DNA from: an uncultured Bacteroidales bacterium
Lineage (GTDB): Bacteria; Bacteroidota; Bacteroidia; Bacteroidales; Bacteroidaceae
Direction of reading: 5' to 3'
Assembly (NCBI GenBank): GCA_902770725.1
Contig: CACXUA010000024.1
Span: 1-34,217, forward strand
DNA length: 34,217 bases
A model generated the notes under the pieces. That model worked only from the letters and a program-made list of their open reading frames with translations, did not search any database and was not told the origin of the DNA. Below, one piece after another: positions 1 through 9,700 of this stretch; position 1 is the stretch's first letter, and each line of letters starts with the position of its first letter. Made by a program: the position numbers and the translations under genes.

Positions 1-40
1 AAGGCGTAAGTCGCAGTAAAATAAGGAGATAGCAGAACCC

Positions 41-150
41 CAAAACGCCGCCTGCGGCGATTGCAATTTCCGCGTGCGGCGTTGGCCATTTCCGCGTGCG
101 GCGTTGGCAATCGCCGCAGGCGGCGTTTTGAAGCCTCGCTGCAGGCGTTT
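41..150. repeat. GC-rich 22-nt-period repeat block with 24-nt inverted repeat
   Basis: Three consecutive 22-nt units start at 63, 85 and 107, sharing the core CCGCGTGCGGCGTT or CCGCAGGCGGCGTT. A degenerate fourth unit spans 129-150. Positions 41-64 are the exact reverse complement of 107-130, so the block can also form a long hairpin with a 42-nt loop. A short stem (133-136 with 143-146) followed by a T run at 148-154 would suit a terminator for an upstream gene. No gene is supported in 1-178; the only open frame here is an N-terminal extension of nth that translates the repeat. Confidence 0.85.
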
Positions 151-178
151 TTTTGAGCCACAGAAAAAGGGAAAAAAC

Positions 179-826
179 ATGACTCGCAAACAGCTATATC
201 GCGAAGTGGCGACTTACTTCCGGCAGGCAATGCCGGAGGCCAAGACGGAGTTGCACTACGACAATCCCTTCCAGTTGCTCGTGGCCGTCATCCTCAGCGC
301 ACAATGTACTGACAAACGCATCAATCAGGTCACACCCCGCCTCTTCGAGGACTATCCCTGTGCCGAAGCGATGGCTTTGGCGAGTCCAGAAGTCATCTAC
401 GACTACATCCGCTCCGTCTCCTACCCTAACAACAAGGCCAAGCATCTGGTCGAAATGGCTCGAATGCTTTGGGAAAAGTATGGCGGAGAAGTGCCTCAAG
501 ACCTGAAGCAACTAACTGAACTTCCGGGAGTTGGCCGCAAGACTGCAAACGTTGTGCTAAGTGTTGTTTGGGGCGAGGCACGCATGGCAGTCGATACCCA
601 CGTCTTTCGCGTCAGCCATCGACTCGGACTTGTGCCCGATTCATGCAAGACTCCGCTCTCTGTCGAGCAGATGCTCACCAGATATTTCACTGAAGAAGAG
701 ATTCCTGATGCACATCATTGGCTCATCCTTCACGGCCGATATACCTGCACAGCCTTGCGTCCGAAGTGCGACAAATGCGGTCTCACCCACCTCTGCAAAA
801 CGTATCGAGGGAATATTCGGAGTTAA
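179..826 (+). CDS. nth: Endonuclease III (DNA glycosylase/AP lyase)
   Basis: Base-excision repair enzyme that removes oxidised pyrimidines and nicks the abasic site by beta-elimination; cytoplasmic. At 215 aa it matches the usual family length of about 210. The helix-hairpin-helix motif [12 protein letters not shown] carries the catalytic lysine (K121), and AVDTHVFRV carries the catalytic aspartate (D139). The C-terminal iron-sulfur cluster ligands are C190, C197, C200 and C206 in the spacing CX6CX2CX5C. The frame is open back to position 74, but that extension only translates the GC-rich repeat. The ATG at 179 gives the normal N terminus ([10 protein letters not shown]). It precedes pgk, which has its own promoter just after the nth stop. 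The assignment is secure. Confidence 0.96.
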   Translation: MTRKQLYREVATYFRQAMPEAKTELHYDNPFQLLVAVILSAQCTDKRINQVTPRLFEDYPCAEAMALASPEVIYDYIRSVSYPNNKAKHLVEMARMLWEKYGGEVPQDLKQLTELPGVGRKTANVVLSVVWGEARMAVDTHVFRVSHRLGLVPDSCKTPLSVEQMLTRYFTEEEIPDAHHWLILHGRYTCTALRPKCDKCGLTHLCKTYRGNIRS

Positions 827-829
827 AAC

Positions 830-860
830 TTGCACATTTCGAAGAAATGTCGTACCTTTG
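830..860 (+). promoter_or_regulatory. Bacteroidetes-type promoter for pgk
   Basis: TTG at 830-832 and TACCTTTG at 853-860 are 20 nt apart, matching the -33/-7 consensus (TTTG, TAnnTTTG) of the Bacteroidetes primary sigma factor. It lies directly after the nth stop and predicts a 5' UTR of about 30 nt before the pgk ATG at 898. Confidence 0.75.
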
Positions 861-897
861 CCGGGCAATTAAGTATCATCAACATAACATTAACATT

Positions 898-2166
898 ATG
901 ACTATTTCTGAGTACAACTTTGCCGGTAAAAAGGCAATCGTGCGCGTTGACTTCAACGTGCCCTTGAATGAGAATGGTGAGATTACGGACGACACCCGCA
1001 TTCGCGGCGCCCTCCCCACCCTGAAAAAAATTATTGCAGACGGTGGCGCAGCCATCATTATGAGTCACATGGGTAAGCCCAAAGGCAAGGTAAATCCCAA
1101 ACTTTCCTTGGGTCAGATTCGTGCAGCCGTAGAGAAGGCTCTCGGTTGTCCCGTTTCTTTTGCTCCCGATTGCGCTAAGGCTCAAGACGCAGCCAAGGCT
1201 CTGAAGATGGGCGAGGCTCTCATGCTCGAGAACCTCCGCTATTATCCCGAAGAGGAAGGCAAGCCCGTCGGCATCGACAAGGAAGATCCCGCTTACGAAG
1301 AAGCCAAGAAGGCCATGAAGGCAAGCCAGAAGGAATTTGCCAAGACACTGGCCAGCTATGCTGACTGCTACGTGATGGATGCCTTCGGTACGGCTCACAG
1401 AAAGCACGCTTCGACTGCCGTCATCGCTGATTATTTCGATGCAGACAACAAGATGCTCGGTTTCCTGATGGAAAAGGAGGTACAGGCTGTTGACAATGTT
1501 CTCTCGAACATCAAGCGTCCCTTCGTAGCCATCATGGGTGGCTCAAAGGTGAGCAGCAAGATTGGCATCATTCAGAACCTGCTCGGCAAGGTAGATAAGC
1601 TCATCCTTTGTGGCGGTATGACCTACACATTCTCCAAGGCTCACGGTGGCGAGATTGGTGACTCGATTGTCGAACTCGACAAGCTCGACGTTGCTCTCGA
1701 CGTGGAAAAGACTGCAAAGGAGAACGGCGTGGAACTCGTGCTCGGCGTGGACAGCGTTTGCTGCACCGGTTATGATTTCGGCACATTCAGCGTGAAGCCA
1801 GGTGCTCAGATTAAGGTATTCCCCAGCAACGCCATTGAGGCAGGTTGGGATGGACTGGATGCAGGTCCAGAAAGTCGCAAGAAGTTTGCCGAAGCCATCA
1901 AGGGTGCAAAGACCATCCTTTGGAACGGTCCTGCTGGATGCTTTGAGTGCGAAGACTTCACAGCCGGCTCTCGTGCAGTAGGTGAGGCAGTTGCTCAGGC
2001 AACAGCAGAAGGTGCCTTCTCCCTGATTGGCGGTGGTGACAGCGTAGCTTGCTGCACTAAGTTTGGTCTGACAGACAAGGTCAGCTACATCTCTACCGGT
2101 GGTGGTGCTCTTCTCGAGGCCATCGAAGGTAAGGTTCTTCCTGGTGTGGCTGCCATCAAAGGCTAA
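898..2166 (+). CDS. pgk: Phosphoglycerate kinase
   Basis: Transfers phosphate from 1,3-bisphosphoglycerate to ADP in glycolysis; cytoplasmic. At 422 aa it has normal length. The N-terminal substrate domain shows [26 protein letters not shown] and the [13 protein letters not shown] loop. The C-terminal nucleotide domain shows [19 protein letters not shown] and the GGGDSVA and STGGGALLE glycine loops. The frame is open upstream to 718 inside nth, but the promoter at 830-860 and the canonical N terminus ([20 protein letters not shown]) fix the start at 898. The next gene begins 3 nt after the stop and is probably co-transcribed. Codon use is strongly biased, as expected of a highly expressed gene. 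Confidence 0.97.
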   Translation: MTISEYNFAGKKAIVRVDFNVPLNENGEITDDTRIRGALPTLKKIIADGGAAIIMSHMGKPKGKVNPKLSLGQIRAAVEKALGCPVSFAPDCAKAQDAAKALKMGEALMLENLRYYPEEEGKPVGIDKEDPAYEEAKKAMKASQKEFAKTLASYADCYVMDAFGTAHRKHASTAVIADYFDADNKMLGFLMEKEVQAVDNVLSNIKRPFVAIMGGSKVSSKIGIIQNLLGKVDKLILCGGMTYTFSKAHGGEIGDSIVELDKLDVALDVEKTAKENGVELVLGVDSVCCTGYDFGTFSVKPGAQIKVFPSNAIEAGWDGLDAGPESRKKFAEAIKGAKTILWNGPAGCFECEDFTAGSRAVGEAVAQATAEGAFSLIGGGDSVACCTKFGLTDKVSYISTGGGALLEAIEGKVLPGVAAIKG

Positions 2167-2169
2167 GAT

Positions 2170-3084
2170 TTGAAACAAATTCTACTGGCAATCATAGCCA
2201 CAATCATGCTGGCCTCCTGCTCTCACAGACAGGAGGCCACGCAATTTGATGCAGACAGTACGGGCATCGACACTACCCTCTTGTGCGTTGCCGTCATGCC
2301 TGCCATGAATTGTTTGCCAGTCTATTATGCGGAAAGAACTGGCCTCGCCGACAGTATTGGCTTGGAGATGGAGATTCTTCGATACAAGGCACAGATGGAC
2401 ATCGACACAGCTATTATCAACGGATATGCAGACATCGCTTTCACAGACCTGATTCGTTGCGCAAAGCTTGGCAAGCAGGGCGTCACGATTACACCTTTTG
2501 TGAGCCTTGACGAACCACTTTCCCTCATCTCACTTAAGACGAAACGTGTGAAGCAGGTCAACCAGATGAAGGAGCAAATGGTTGCCATCAGTCGCCTTTC
2601 CGCCACAGATTATTGGTGCGACCGAGTGCTCGACGAGACACATACAAGCTACGACGACATCTACCGTCCGCAAATAAATGATGTCCAACTCCGTGCCGAC
2701 ATGCTTCGTTTGGGCCTCATCGATGCCGCAATAATGGGGGAACCTTACGCTACTTGGATGACGATGTTGGGGCACAAACGACTCTTCCAATCGAAGGACA
2801 AGCAGCCTCGACTCTACGCTTGGGCAGCCAGAAATTCGGCAACAAAACACCAGCAAAGATTGTTCCGCACACTTTTGGACGAAGCCACCCAGCGCATGAG
2901 CAGAGCAAGTGAAGCAGATTTGCTGCGAGACATCCTGAAGCAGGACTTCGGAATGCCTGCCGAAGCAGTTGATTCTCTTGAGTTGCAGCCGCTTAAACCG
3001 CTTTCAAACGTTCGCCAAAGCGATGTCGAGGAAGCAGAGAACTGGCTTAAGAATAAAAGTATTATTAAGAGAGTGAAACGATAA
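2170..3084 (+). CDS. Lipoprotein resembling ABC solute-binding proteins (NMT1/SsuA-like)
   Basis: A 304-aa predicted lipoprotein. The signal peptide ends in LASC with C17 as the lipidation site. The body (PAMNCLPVYYAERTGL, NGYADIAFTDL, DAAIMGEPYATW) reads like the type-2 periplasmic binding fold of the NMT1/SsuA group, which bind small organic solutes. No ABC permease or ATPase genes lie nearby, so ligand and transport role are unknown. The start codon is TTG at 2170, only 3 nt after the pgk stop. The first in-frame ATG would leave just four residues before the cysteine and destroy the signal peptide, so TTG is preferred. Tight spacing implies co-transcription with pgk. The lipoprotein call is strong; the binding-protein call is moderate. 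Confidence 0.8.
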   Translation: MKQILLAIIATIMLASCSHRQEATQFDADSTGIDTTLLCVAVMPAMNCLPVYYAERTGLADSIGLEMEILRYKAQMDIDTAIINGYADIAFTDLIRCAKLGKQGVTITPFVSLDEPLSLISLKTKRVKQVNQMKEQMVAISRLSATDYWCDRVLDETHTSYDDIYRPQINDVQLRADMLRLGLIDAAIMGEPYATWMTMLGHKRLFQSKDKQPRLYAWAARNSATKHQQRLFRTLLDEATQRMSRASEADLLRDILKQDFGMPAEAVDSLELQPLKPLSNVRQSDVEEAENWLKNKSIIKRVKR

Positions 3085-3136
3085 GAAACGTGACCTTCTT
3101 TCTTATCCTTTACATCTATACATTTCATATTTTATT

Positions 3137-5257
3137 ATGATAGACGCCAAGACACTTCGTCTCGTCACGCAAAACGGGCTTCAAGGGTTCGCCCAAGGTT
3201 GCATCTTGGACGGCATTGCTGCTCTTCGCACGCTCCTTCCCTATTGTGCTGCGGAGACGATCCTCTGTGCCGAAGCCGAAAGTCTTGAGAAGAACTATCA
3301 TTACATGCTTTCGTTTCTGCGTGGCGGAGGCAGCGACGAGAAGCGAAACGACGTGCAGGCAAAGATTCAGAGACAAGGTGTAGCACTCTTGGAGCAAGCC
3401 AACAGAGCCATTCGAATCAGCCTTGGCGGCGACCTTTACTGCAATGCCTTGAGCCGATTGAATGAGACTTATGGCGCACAAAACGTGCTCCTCGACAAGT
3501 GGAACAGCATCCTCACGCCCGAAGAGACCAATGATGTGCAGGACGACCTCTTTGACCTCCTGTGGACTTCACCTTTGTGGACAGCCGAGGATACAGCATT
3601 CTGGTACGACTTCCTCATGCGACAACGGGAGATGGTACAGCAACATCTCGAGGGAGCAATCTTCCTTTCCTTGTGGGAACACTATGATGCCGAGAAGATG
3701 CAACTGCTTAATCTTCTGGCAGAAAGCGAGTGCCAACGCACACACATTCAGGCCGTCAGCCACCTTTTGCTGTTGAGGATTCGCCACAAAGATGTGGTTC
3801 CCCTGATGCCATCACTACCCAAAAGTCTCCTTTCCCGCAAAGGGAAGAAGCAGGTCGTTCAGGTGCAATACGAATTCCTGCTGATGCTCATCTCCGAAAA
3901 GGACTTGGAGAAGGAAGTGAGAGAAGCGGAATCCGTCACGAAAGAACTGCTCTCGGGCAAAGAGGCAGTGAATGCCGACAACATCAAGAACATTATTTCC
4001 TTGCGCGGACGATACCTTAGGAACCGCCTCCAGCGCGGCCTCGACATCAATCTCTCCAAGATCCCCTTGCTCCATAACTGCAAGTATTTGCGGCGAGAGG
4101 CACATTGGTTCATGCCTTTCGACAAGACGCATCCCCTCTTCCAATCGGTCATGATAGACGAGAAAGGCAACGAGAAGCGGCACCTCTCCACTATGGTCGA
4201 TTTCATCCTGGATTGCGATATCGACAAGATGGCGACCCTCTACCTCGTCAGCCACGATAATGACTTCTCGAAAGCCATAAAGCAATTGGACGAACAGGAA
4301 CTGCCCGACATGGAGAATGCCGTGATACCCGAGTACACGTTCCGTTTCGTCATGCAGGACCTCTTCCGCTTCTTCGGACATTCTCCCCTGCATTCCCAGC
4401 TCATCAACCCTTTCCGAGATAATGTCACGCTGTTCGACTTCCCAGAAATTGCCGCTTTGTTCACCATCGAAGATACCGTCAGTTGCTGCAAATTGCTCTT
4501 CGAAATTGGGCGATACAAGCAGACGATAGCCATCCTCGATGATGCCATCAATCGTTTGGGAGCCAGCGCCTCGGCTTTGCTTCTCAAGGGACAAGTGCTG
4601 AAAGAACTGAAGAAATATACCGAAGCCATCAGTTGCGGGCGAAGTGCAGAAATGTTGGAGCCTGAGAACGACGACATCCTTCGCTTCCTCATCGAGTGCT
4701 ACGCCTGGTTGGGGCGCCACGAAGAAGAGCTCGAATACCTGCAGAAACTCTCCGAAGTCATGCCCGAAAACAAGTCGCTTCCCCGCCTTATCGCATCCGC
4801 TATAGATAAAGTGGGACGACGCGAGGAAGCCCTCGCCCTCTTCTTCAAACTTGATTATGAGGCCTCAGAGGACGACAAGGACTACGAAAAGCTGGTCTCC
4901 TCCATTGCCAACACAGCATTGGCCCTCGACAAACTCGATATTGCAGCGCGTTACACGAAGAAAGAACTGGACCTCAGCAACAGCCAGAAGTGGGAGGCTC
5001 ACCTCAGGTTGGGACACATCCGCTTGCTCCAAAACAACTGGAAAAGCGCAATAGACAGCTACGAGCAATACATCAACTGCTTCGTCGAGCAACTTGTACC
5101 CGATGCAACCATCGCGATTGCCAAGCTCCGCGACAGTTGGGAAATGCTCATCCAGAAAGGCATCAAGAGAGAAGACCTCCTGCTCATCCACGACATCCTG
5201 CAAACCTCTACAGACGCCACTTCCAAGAACGTTTCTGCACAACCCACGGAAGGATAG
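3137..5257 (+). CDS. Tetratricopeptide-repeat protein of unknown role
   Basis: A 706-aa protein with no signal peptide or membrane segment, so probably cytoplasmic. The N-terminal two thirds are mainly helical, charged and not recognised. From about residue 450 the sequence becomes TPR-like: LLFEIGRYKQTIAILDDAI, then LLLKGQVLKELKKYTEAIS, a YAWLGRHEEELEYLQKL unit, KVGRREEALALFFKL, and a final LRLGHIRLLQNNWKSAIDSYEQYI. Such arrays mediate protein-protein contacts. The ATG at 3137 follows a 52-nt gap after the lipoprotein gene. The stop at 5257 is followed within 4 nt by a 22-nt tandem array. Three long opposite-strand frames here are shadows. Partners and function cannot be inferred. Confidence 0.85.
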   Translation: MIDAKTLRLVTQNGLQGFAQGCILDGIAALRTLLPYCAAETILCAEAESLEKNYHYMLSFLRGGGSDEKRNDVQAKIQRQGVALLEQANRAIRISLGGDLYCNALSRLNETYGAQNVLLDKWNSILTPEETNDVQDDLFDLLWTSPLWTAEDTAFWYDFLMRQREMVQQHLEGAIFLSLWEHYDAEKMQLLNLLAESECQRTHIQAVSHLLLLRIRHKDVVPLMPSLPKSLLSRKGKKQVVQVQYEFLLMLISEKDLEKEVREAESVTKELLSGKEAVNADNIKNIISLRGRYLRNRLQRGLDINLSKIPLLHNCKYLRREAHWFMPFDKTHPLFQSVMIDEKGNEKRHLSTMVDFILDCDIDKMATLYLVSHDNDFSKAIKQLDEQELPDMENAVIPEYTFRFVMQDLFRFFGHSPLHSQLINPFRDNVTLFDFPEIAALFTIEDTVSCCKLLFEIGRYKQTIAILDDAINRLGASASALLLKGQVLKELKKYTEAISCGRSAEMLEPENDDILRFLIECYAWLGRHEEELEYLQKLSEVMPENKSLPRLIASAIDKVGRREEALALFFKLDYEASEDDKDYEKLVSSIANTALALDKLDIAARYTKKELDLSNSQKWEAHLRLGHIRLLQNNWKSAIDSYEQYINCFVEQLVPDATIAIAKLRDSWEMLIQKGIKREDLLLIHDILQTSTDATSKNVSAQPTEG

Positions 5258-5260
5258 AAA

Positions 5261-5370
5261 ACTTGGCACGCCATCTTTGTAAACTTGGCACGCCATCTTT
5301 GCGAACTTGGCACGTTATCTTTGCAAACATGGCACGCCATCTTTGCAAGGTTAACACGTGTACCTTTCAG
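5261..5370 (+). repeat. 22-nt tandem array A, 3' of the TPR gene
   Basis: Four near-identical 22-nt units start at 5261, 5283, 5305 and 5327, with the core CTTGGCACGCCATCTTTG; a degenerate fifth starts at 5349. The array begins 4 nt after the stop codon of the TPR gene. Units abut without spacers. The gene-free stretch 5258-5573 otherwise holds AT-rich sequence and the efflux-operon promoter. Confidence 0.93.
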
Positions 5371-5495
5371 AGCAGGTTAACTTCCTTGAATGGATAGGTT
5401 AGTGAGATTAGAGAGAGCAAAGCATTAAAATATCTTAAATATTTTATTAAAATAAGACATTTAGGACAATTCTGTGTGCCATTTAGGTTACCCTA

Positions 5496-5529
5496 TTGCT
5501 CCCGATTTCATATTTTTTTCGTACCTTTG
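5496..5529 (+). promoter_or_regulatory. Promoter of the RND efflux operon
   Basis: TACCTTTG at 5522-5529 is a perfect -7 element. The best -33 candidate is TTG at 5496-5498, 23 nt upstream, which is slightly long. The predicted 5' UTR is about 38 nt before the ATG at 5574. No operator for a TetR- or MarR-type repressor is obvious, and no repressor gene is adjacent. Confidence 0.65.
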
Positions 5530-5573
5530 CCGCGCAAAATTAACAAAAAAAACCAATCAAGACTACATATTCT

Positions 5574-6692
5574 ATGAGAAAAACATCAACTCTTATCATG
5601 ACTCTGTCATTGATAACTATGGCTTTTCTGTCTTCTTGCAGCGGCAACAAGACTCAACAACAGATGCCAAGCGCCAACTTTAAGACGATGACCGTCCAGA
5701 CGCAAGAGGTGACCATGACCACGAACTACAGCGCTACCATTCGCGGTAGGCAGGACATCGAGGTCTATCCGCAAGTGGCCGGCACCCTGCAAAGGCTGTG
5801 CGTTACGGAAGGTCAGAAGGTTGCGAAGGGTCAGACGCTCTTCATCATCGACCAGGTTCCCTATCAGGCTGCCTTGAATACCGCTTTGGCTTCACAGCAG
5901 GCTGCCAATGCAAGCCTCGCTACTGCCCAGCTGAACTACGACAGCAAGAAGAAACTTTTCGACGACGGCATCATCAGCGACGTTGAACTTCAAACGGCTC
6001 AGAACACACTTCTCAGTGCCAAGGCTCAGGTTGCTCAAGCAAACGCTACGGTTGTCAACGCTCGTAATAGCCTCAGCTACACGGTTGTGAAGAGTCCCGC
6101 AAATGGTGTTGTAGGCACACTTCCCTACCGTCAGGGCGCCTTGGTGAGCAGCGCTATGCCCCAACCTCTCACAACTGTCAGCGACAACAACCAGATGTAT
6201 GTCTATTTCTCGATTGCTGAAGGTCAGCTCCTCAACATGACTCGCGAGAGCGGAAGCGCAGAAGCAGCTATCGGAGCAATGCCCGACGTGAAGCTCCTGC
6301 TCGTGGATGGAAGCGAATATCCCTACAAGGGAAAAGTGGAGAGCGTGAGCGGCGTGGTTGACCGCAGCACAGGAACTGTTCAGGTTCGTGCCGTCTTCGA
6401 CAACCCTGAGAAACTCCTGCACAGCGGAAGCACCGGCACTGTCGTCATTCCTACTACTTATAAGGACCAGATTGTTGTTCCTGTAACCGCTACAGTTCAA
6501 ATGCAGGACAAGTTCAAGGTCTATCTCGTGGATAAGGACAACATTGCTCACGAGCAACTTGTCACCACAGAACCTCTCTCGAACGGAAAGGAATATGTGA
6601 TTAAGGACGGCTTGAAGGTGGGCGACGTCATCGTGGCAGAAGGCGCTGGTATGCTGAAAGACGGACAAGACATAAAGCCTAATAAGGATTAG
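5574..6692 (+). CDS. RND efflux periplasmic adaptor lipoprotein (AcrA/MexA type)
   Basis: Membrane-fusion subunit linking an inner-membrane RND pump to its outer-membrane channel. At 372 aa it has family length. The signal peptide ends in LSSC (lipidated C22). Next come the barrel-sandwich/lipoyl half motif (IEVYPQVAGTLQRLCVTEGQ, then GQTLFIIDQVPY), an Ala/Gln-rich alpha-hairpin (about residues 98-155), the second lipoyl half (VVKSPANGVVGTLPYRQGALV) and beta-barrel segments with SGVVDRSTGTVQVRAVFDNP. The pump and outer-membrane factor follow directly, so this is the first gene of a three-gene operon. Substrates cannot be read from the sequence; drugs, detergents or bile salts are typical for the family. 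Confidence 0.93.
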   Translation: MRKTSTLIMTLSLITMAFLSSCSGNKTQQQMPSANFKTMTVQTQEVTMTTNYSATIRGRQDIEVYPQVAGTLQRLCVTEGQKVAKGQTLFIIDQVPYQAALNTALASQQAANASLATAQLNYDSKKKLFDDGIISDVELQTAQNTLLSAKAQVAQANATVVNARNSLSYTVVKSPANGVVGTLPYRQGALVSSAMPQPLTTVSDNNQMYVYFSIAEGQLLNMTRESGSAEAAIGAMPDVKLLLVDGSEYPYKGKVESVSGVVDRSTGTVQVRAVFDNPEKLLHSGSTGTVVIPTTYKDQIVVPVTATVQMQDKFKVYLVDKDNIAHEQLVTTEPLSNGKEYVIKDGLKVGDVIVAEGAGMLKDGQDIKPNKD

Positions 6693-6717
6693 GGATTAAG
6701 GATTAGAGATCAAAGTT

Positions 6718-9700
6718 ATGAAAGGTAACATCTTTATAAAGCGACCCGTAATGGCCATTTCGATAGCCATTATGATTCTTTTGGTCGGCGCCATATCATT
6801 CAGTTCCCTGCCTTTGGAACAGTATCCGGACATCGCTCCGCCAACGGTTAGCGTTTATACCACCTACACAGGTGCAAGCGCGGATGCCGTGATGAATGCC
6901 GTCATTCAGCCACTTGAAGAGGCTATCAATGGCGTGGAGAACATGTTGTACATGAGCAGTACTGCCACGAACTCAGGTTCTGCCACTATAAACGTCATCT
7001 TCAAGCAAGGCACCGATCCGGACATGGCTGCCGTCAACGTGCAGAACCGTGTTTCGAGGGCGCAAGGTTTGCTGCCCTCCGACGTGACGAGGGTTGGCGT
7101 GCAGACCATGAAACGCCAGACGTCTTTCCTACAGATTGACGCTCTTTGCAGCGAAGACGGCAAGTACGACGAGGACTTCATCTCGAACTATCTGGACATT
7201 AACGTCATCCCTCAAATCAAACGTGTTGAGGGTGTGGGCGATGTCATGCTGCTGGGCGGCACATATTCGCTGCGCATCTGGATGAAGCCCGAACTGATGG
7301 CACAATACGACGTCATTCCTACCGACATCTCGAATGCTTTGGCAGAGCAGAACTTGGAGTCGCCTGCCGGACAACTTGGTGAGAAACCCGTGAACGGTAC
7401 CCATGGCGACGGCATCGGTAACTACTATCAATATACCCTGAAGTACAAGGGACGTCTGAAGGAAATCTCAGAGTTTGAGGACATCGTGATACGTGCCAAT
7501 CCGGACGGCACACTGCTTCGGCTCAAGGATATCGCAGATGTGGAACTTGGTGCCGTTAGCTACGCCTTCCATGGTGAAGCGAATGGTCATCCTGGCGTCA
7601 CTTTCCTTTGCTTCCAGTTGGCTGGTGCCAACGCAAAGGAGACGAACGACCGTGTAAGCGCTAAACTGGAAGAATTGAGCAAAGACCTGCCGAAAGGCAT
7701 GAAGTTCGTCAAGATGATGTCGAGCAACGACTTCCTTCTGGCATCCATCTCGAATGTTGAAGAGACCTTGTTGGTTGCCATTCTTCTGGTGGTACTCGTG
7801 GTTTACTTCTTCCTGCAGGACTTCAAGGCGACCCTCATCCCCTCGATATCTATTATCGTTTCCTTGGTCGGAACGTTCGCCTGCCTTTCCATGGCTGGCT
7901 TTACGCTTAACTTGCTGACGCTCTTTGCCCTGGTACTTGCCATCGGCACGGTGGTCGATGATGCCATCGTGGTTGTGGAAGCCGTGCAAGCGAAGTTCGA
8001 TGCTGGCTACACAAGCCCTTACGAAGCAACTAAGGATGCGATGAGCGATGTGACGATGGCCGTAATCTCCTGTACGTTTGTCTTCATGGCTGTGTTCATT
8101 CCAGTCAGCTTTACAGGCGGAACAGCAGGTATCTTCTATACACAATTCGGTTTAACGTTGGCAACAGCAGTCGGCTTGTCTTGTGTCAGCGCCCTTGTGC
8201 TCTGCCCTGCCCTTTGTGCCATGATGATGCGTCCTGCAAGCGAGGAACGTCGCAAAGGTTTCTTCGGAACCATCAACTACCGCACTCGCCTCGCTTATGA
8301 AGCAACCTATACGGCCATGATGGAAAAGTATGCGAACGTCTTGCGACGCATGGTTTCCCGCAAGGTAAGGTTCTATGTTTGCTTCGGAGCCCTGGCCGTC
8401 GCAGTTGTTGGCATGCTGTTCTTTGCAAGTCACCTGCCTGGCGGACTCGTTCCAAGCGAAGACCAGGGCGTCTGCATGATGAACGTGAGTGCTGTTCCTG
8501 GCAGTAATGTGGCTTCGACCTACAACGTCATGAACAAGGCACAGAAGATTATCGAGGAAGTTCCCGAGGTAAAGGACTACACGAAGGTTGCCGGCTATGG
8601 CTTCATGTCTGGTCAAGGCACCAGCTACGGCATGTCCGTCATCCGACTGAAACCTTGGGGCGAGCGTCAATACGGCATTGGCTTCGGCATTGCAACTCTG
8701 GCACTTCTGGCATTCATCATAGCCTTGATAGTCTTTATCAGAGGCCTCATCAAGCGGAAGCACATTGGCAAGAAGGCTTTGGCATTTGCCATCATTACAG
8801 TCTTGGCTGCCTTTGCTTTCCTGAACTATCATCCGCTCGACAACATGATGAGTTCGAGCACCATGGTAGCCAACGCAAAACTGAATGCCCGACTGCTGAA
8901 AGAGATACCCGAGGCACAGTGCTTCGTCTTCGAACCTGGCATGATTCCCGGCTACGGCATGGGCTCTATCGAGCTTCAGTTGCAAGACAAGACGGGTACT
9001 GCCGACAAGGCGCTCTTCTTTGATTACACCAAGAAGTTCATTACAGAACTGAGCGAACATCCTGAGGTTGGCCGATGCATCACAACCTACGAACGCAATT
9101 TCCCGCAGTTCCAGGTCGAGGTCGATGCTGCACAATGCAAACGTGCAGGCATTTCGCCAGCAACCGTATTGAGCGCTTTGGCAAGTTATTGCGGCGGTTC
9201 GTACGTGAGCAACATGAACCAGTTCTCGAAGGTTTATCGTGTCATGCTGCAGAGCAATCCGCAAAGCAGAACGACCGAGAGCGACCTAAGCAACATGTTC
9301 ATCCGCAACAACGGGCAGATGGCTCCCTTGAGCCAGTTCGTAAAACTGACGCCCGTCCTTGGTCCCGAGATTGACAACCGCTTTAACCTATTCAGCTCTA
9401 TCTCCGTCAACGTGACAGCCAACACGGGTGTCAGCAACACGGAAGTCATGAAGGTCATCAAGGATGTGCACAAAGAAGTGTTCCCCGAAGGCTACAGCTA
9501 CGAGTATGGCGGCATGGCTCGCGAGGAGGCAGAGACCCTCGACAGCTACGACACCTACCTCACCTACGCCATCTGCGTCATTCTCATCTTCCTCATCCTG
9601 AGCTGTCTCTACGAAAGCTTCCTCATCCCCTTCGCCGTCATCTTCTCTGTGCCTGCAGGCCTGATGGGAACCTACGGCTTTGCTTGGCTGTGGAATACGG

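Noticed and set aside
718-897. N-terminal extension of pgk
   Set aside because: It overlaps the end of nth and contains the pgk promoter; the normal Pgk N terminus begins at 898.
3815-4720. 301-aa minus-strand open frame
   Set aside because: Antisense to the TPR gene, with no motif, promoter or signal of its own.
5261-5370. CRISPR array
   Set aside because: Units are contiguous with no unique spacers, too short, and no cas genes are present; the same applies to the other arrays.
8152-9264. 370-aa minus-strand open frame
   Set aside because: Antisense to the RND pump and without recognisable motifs.
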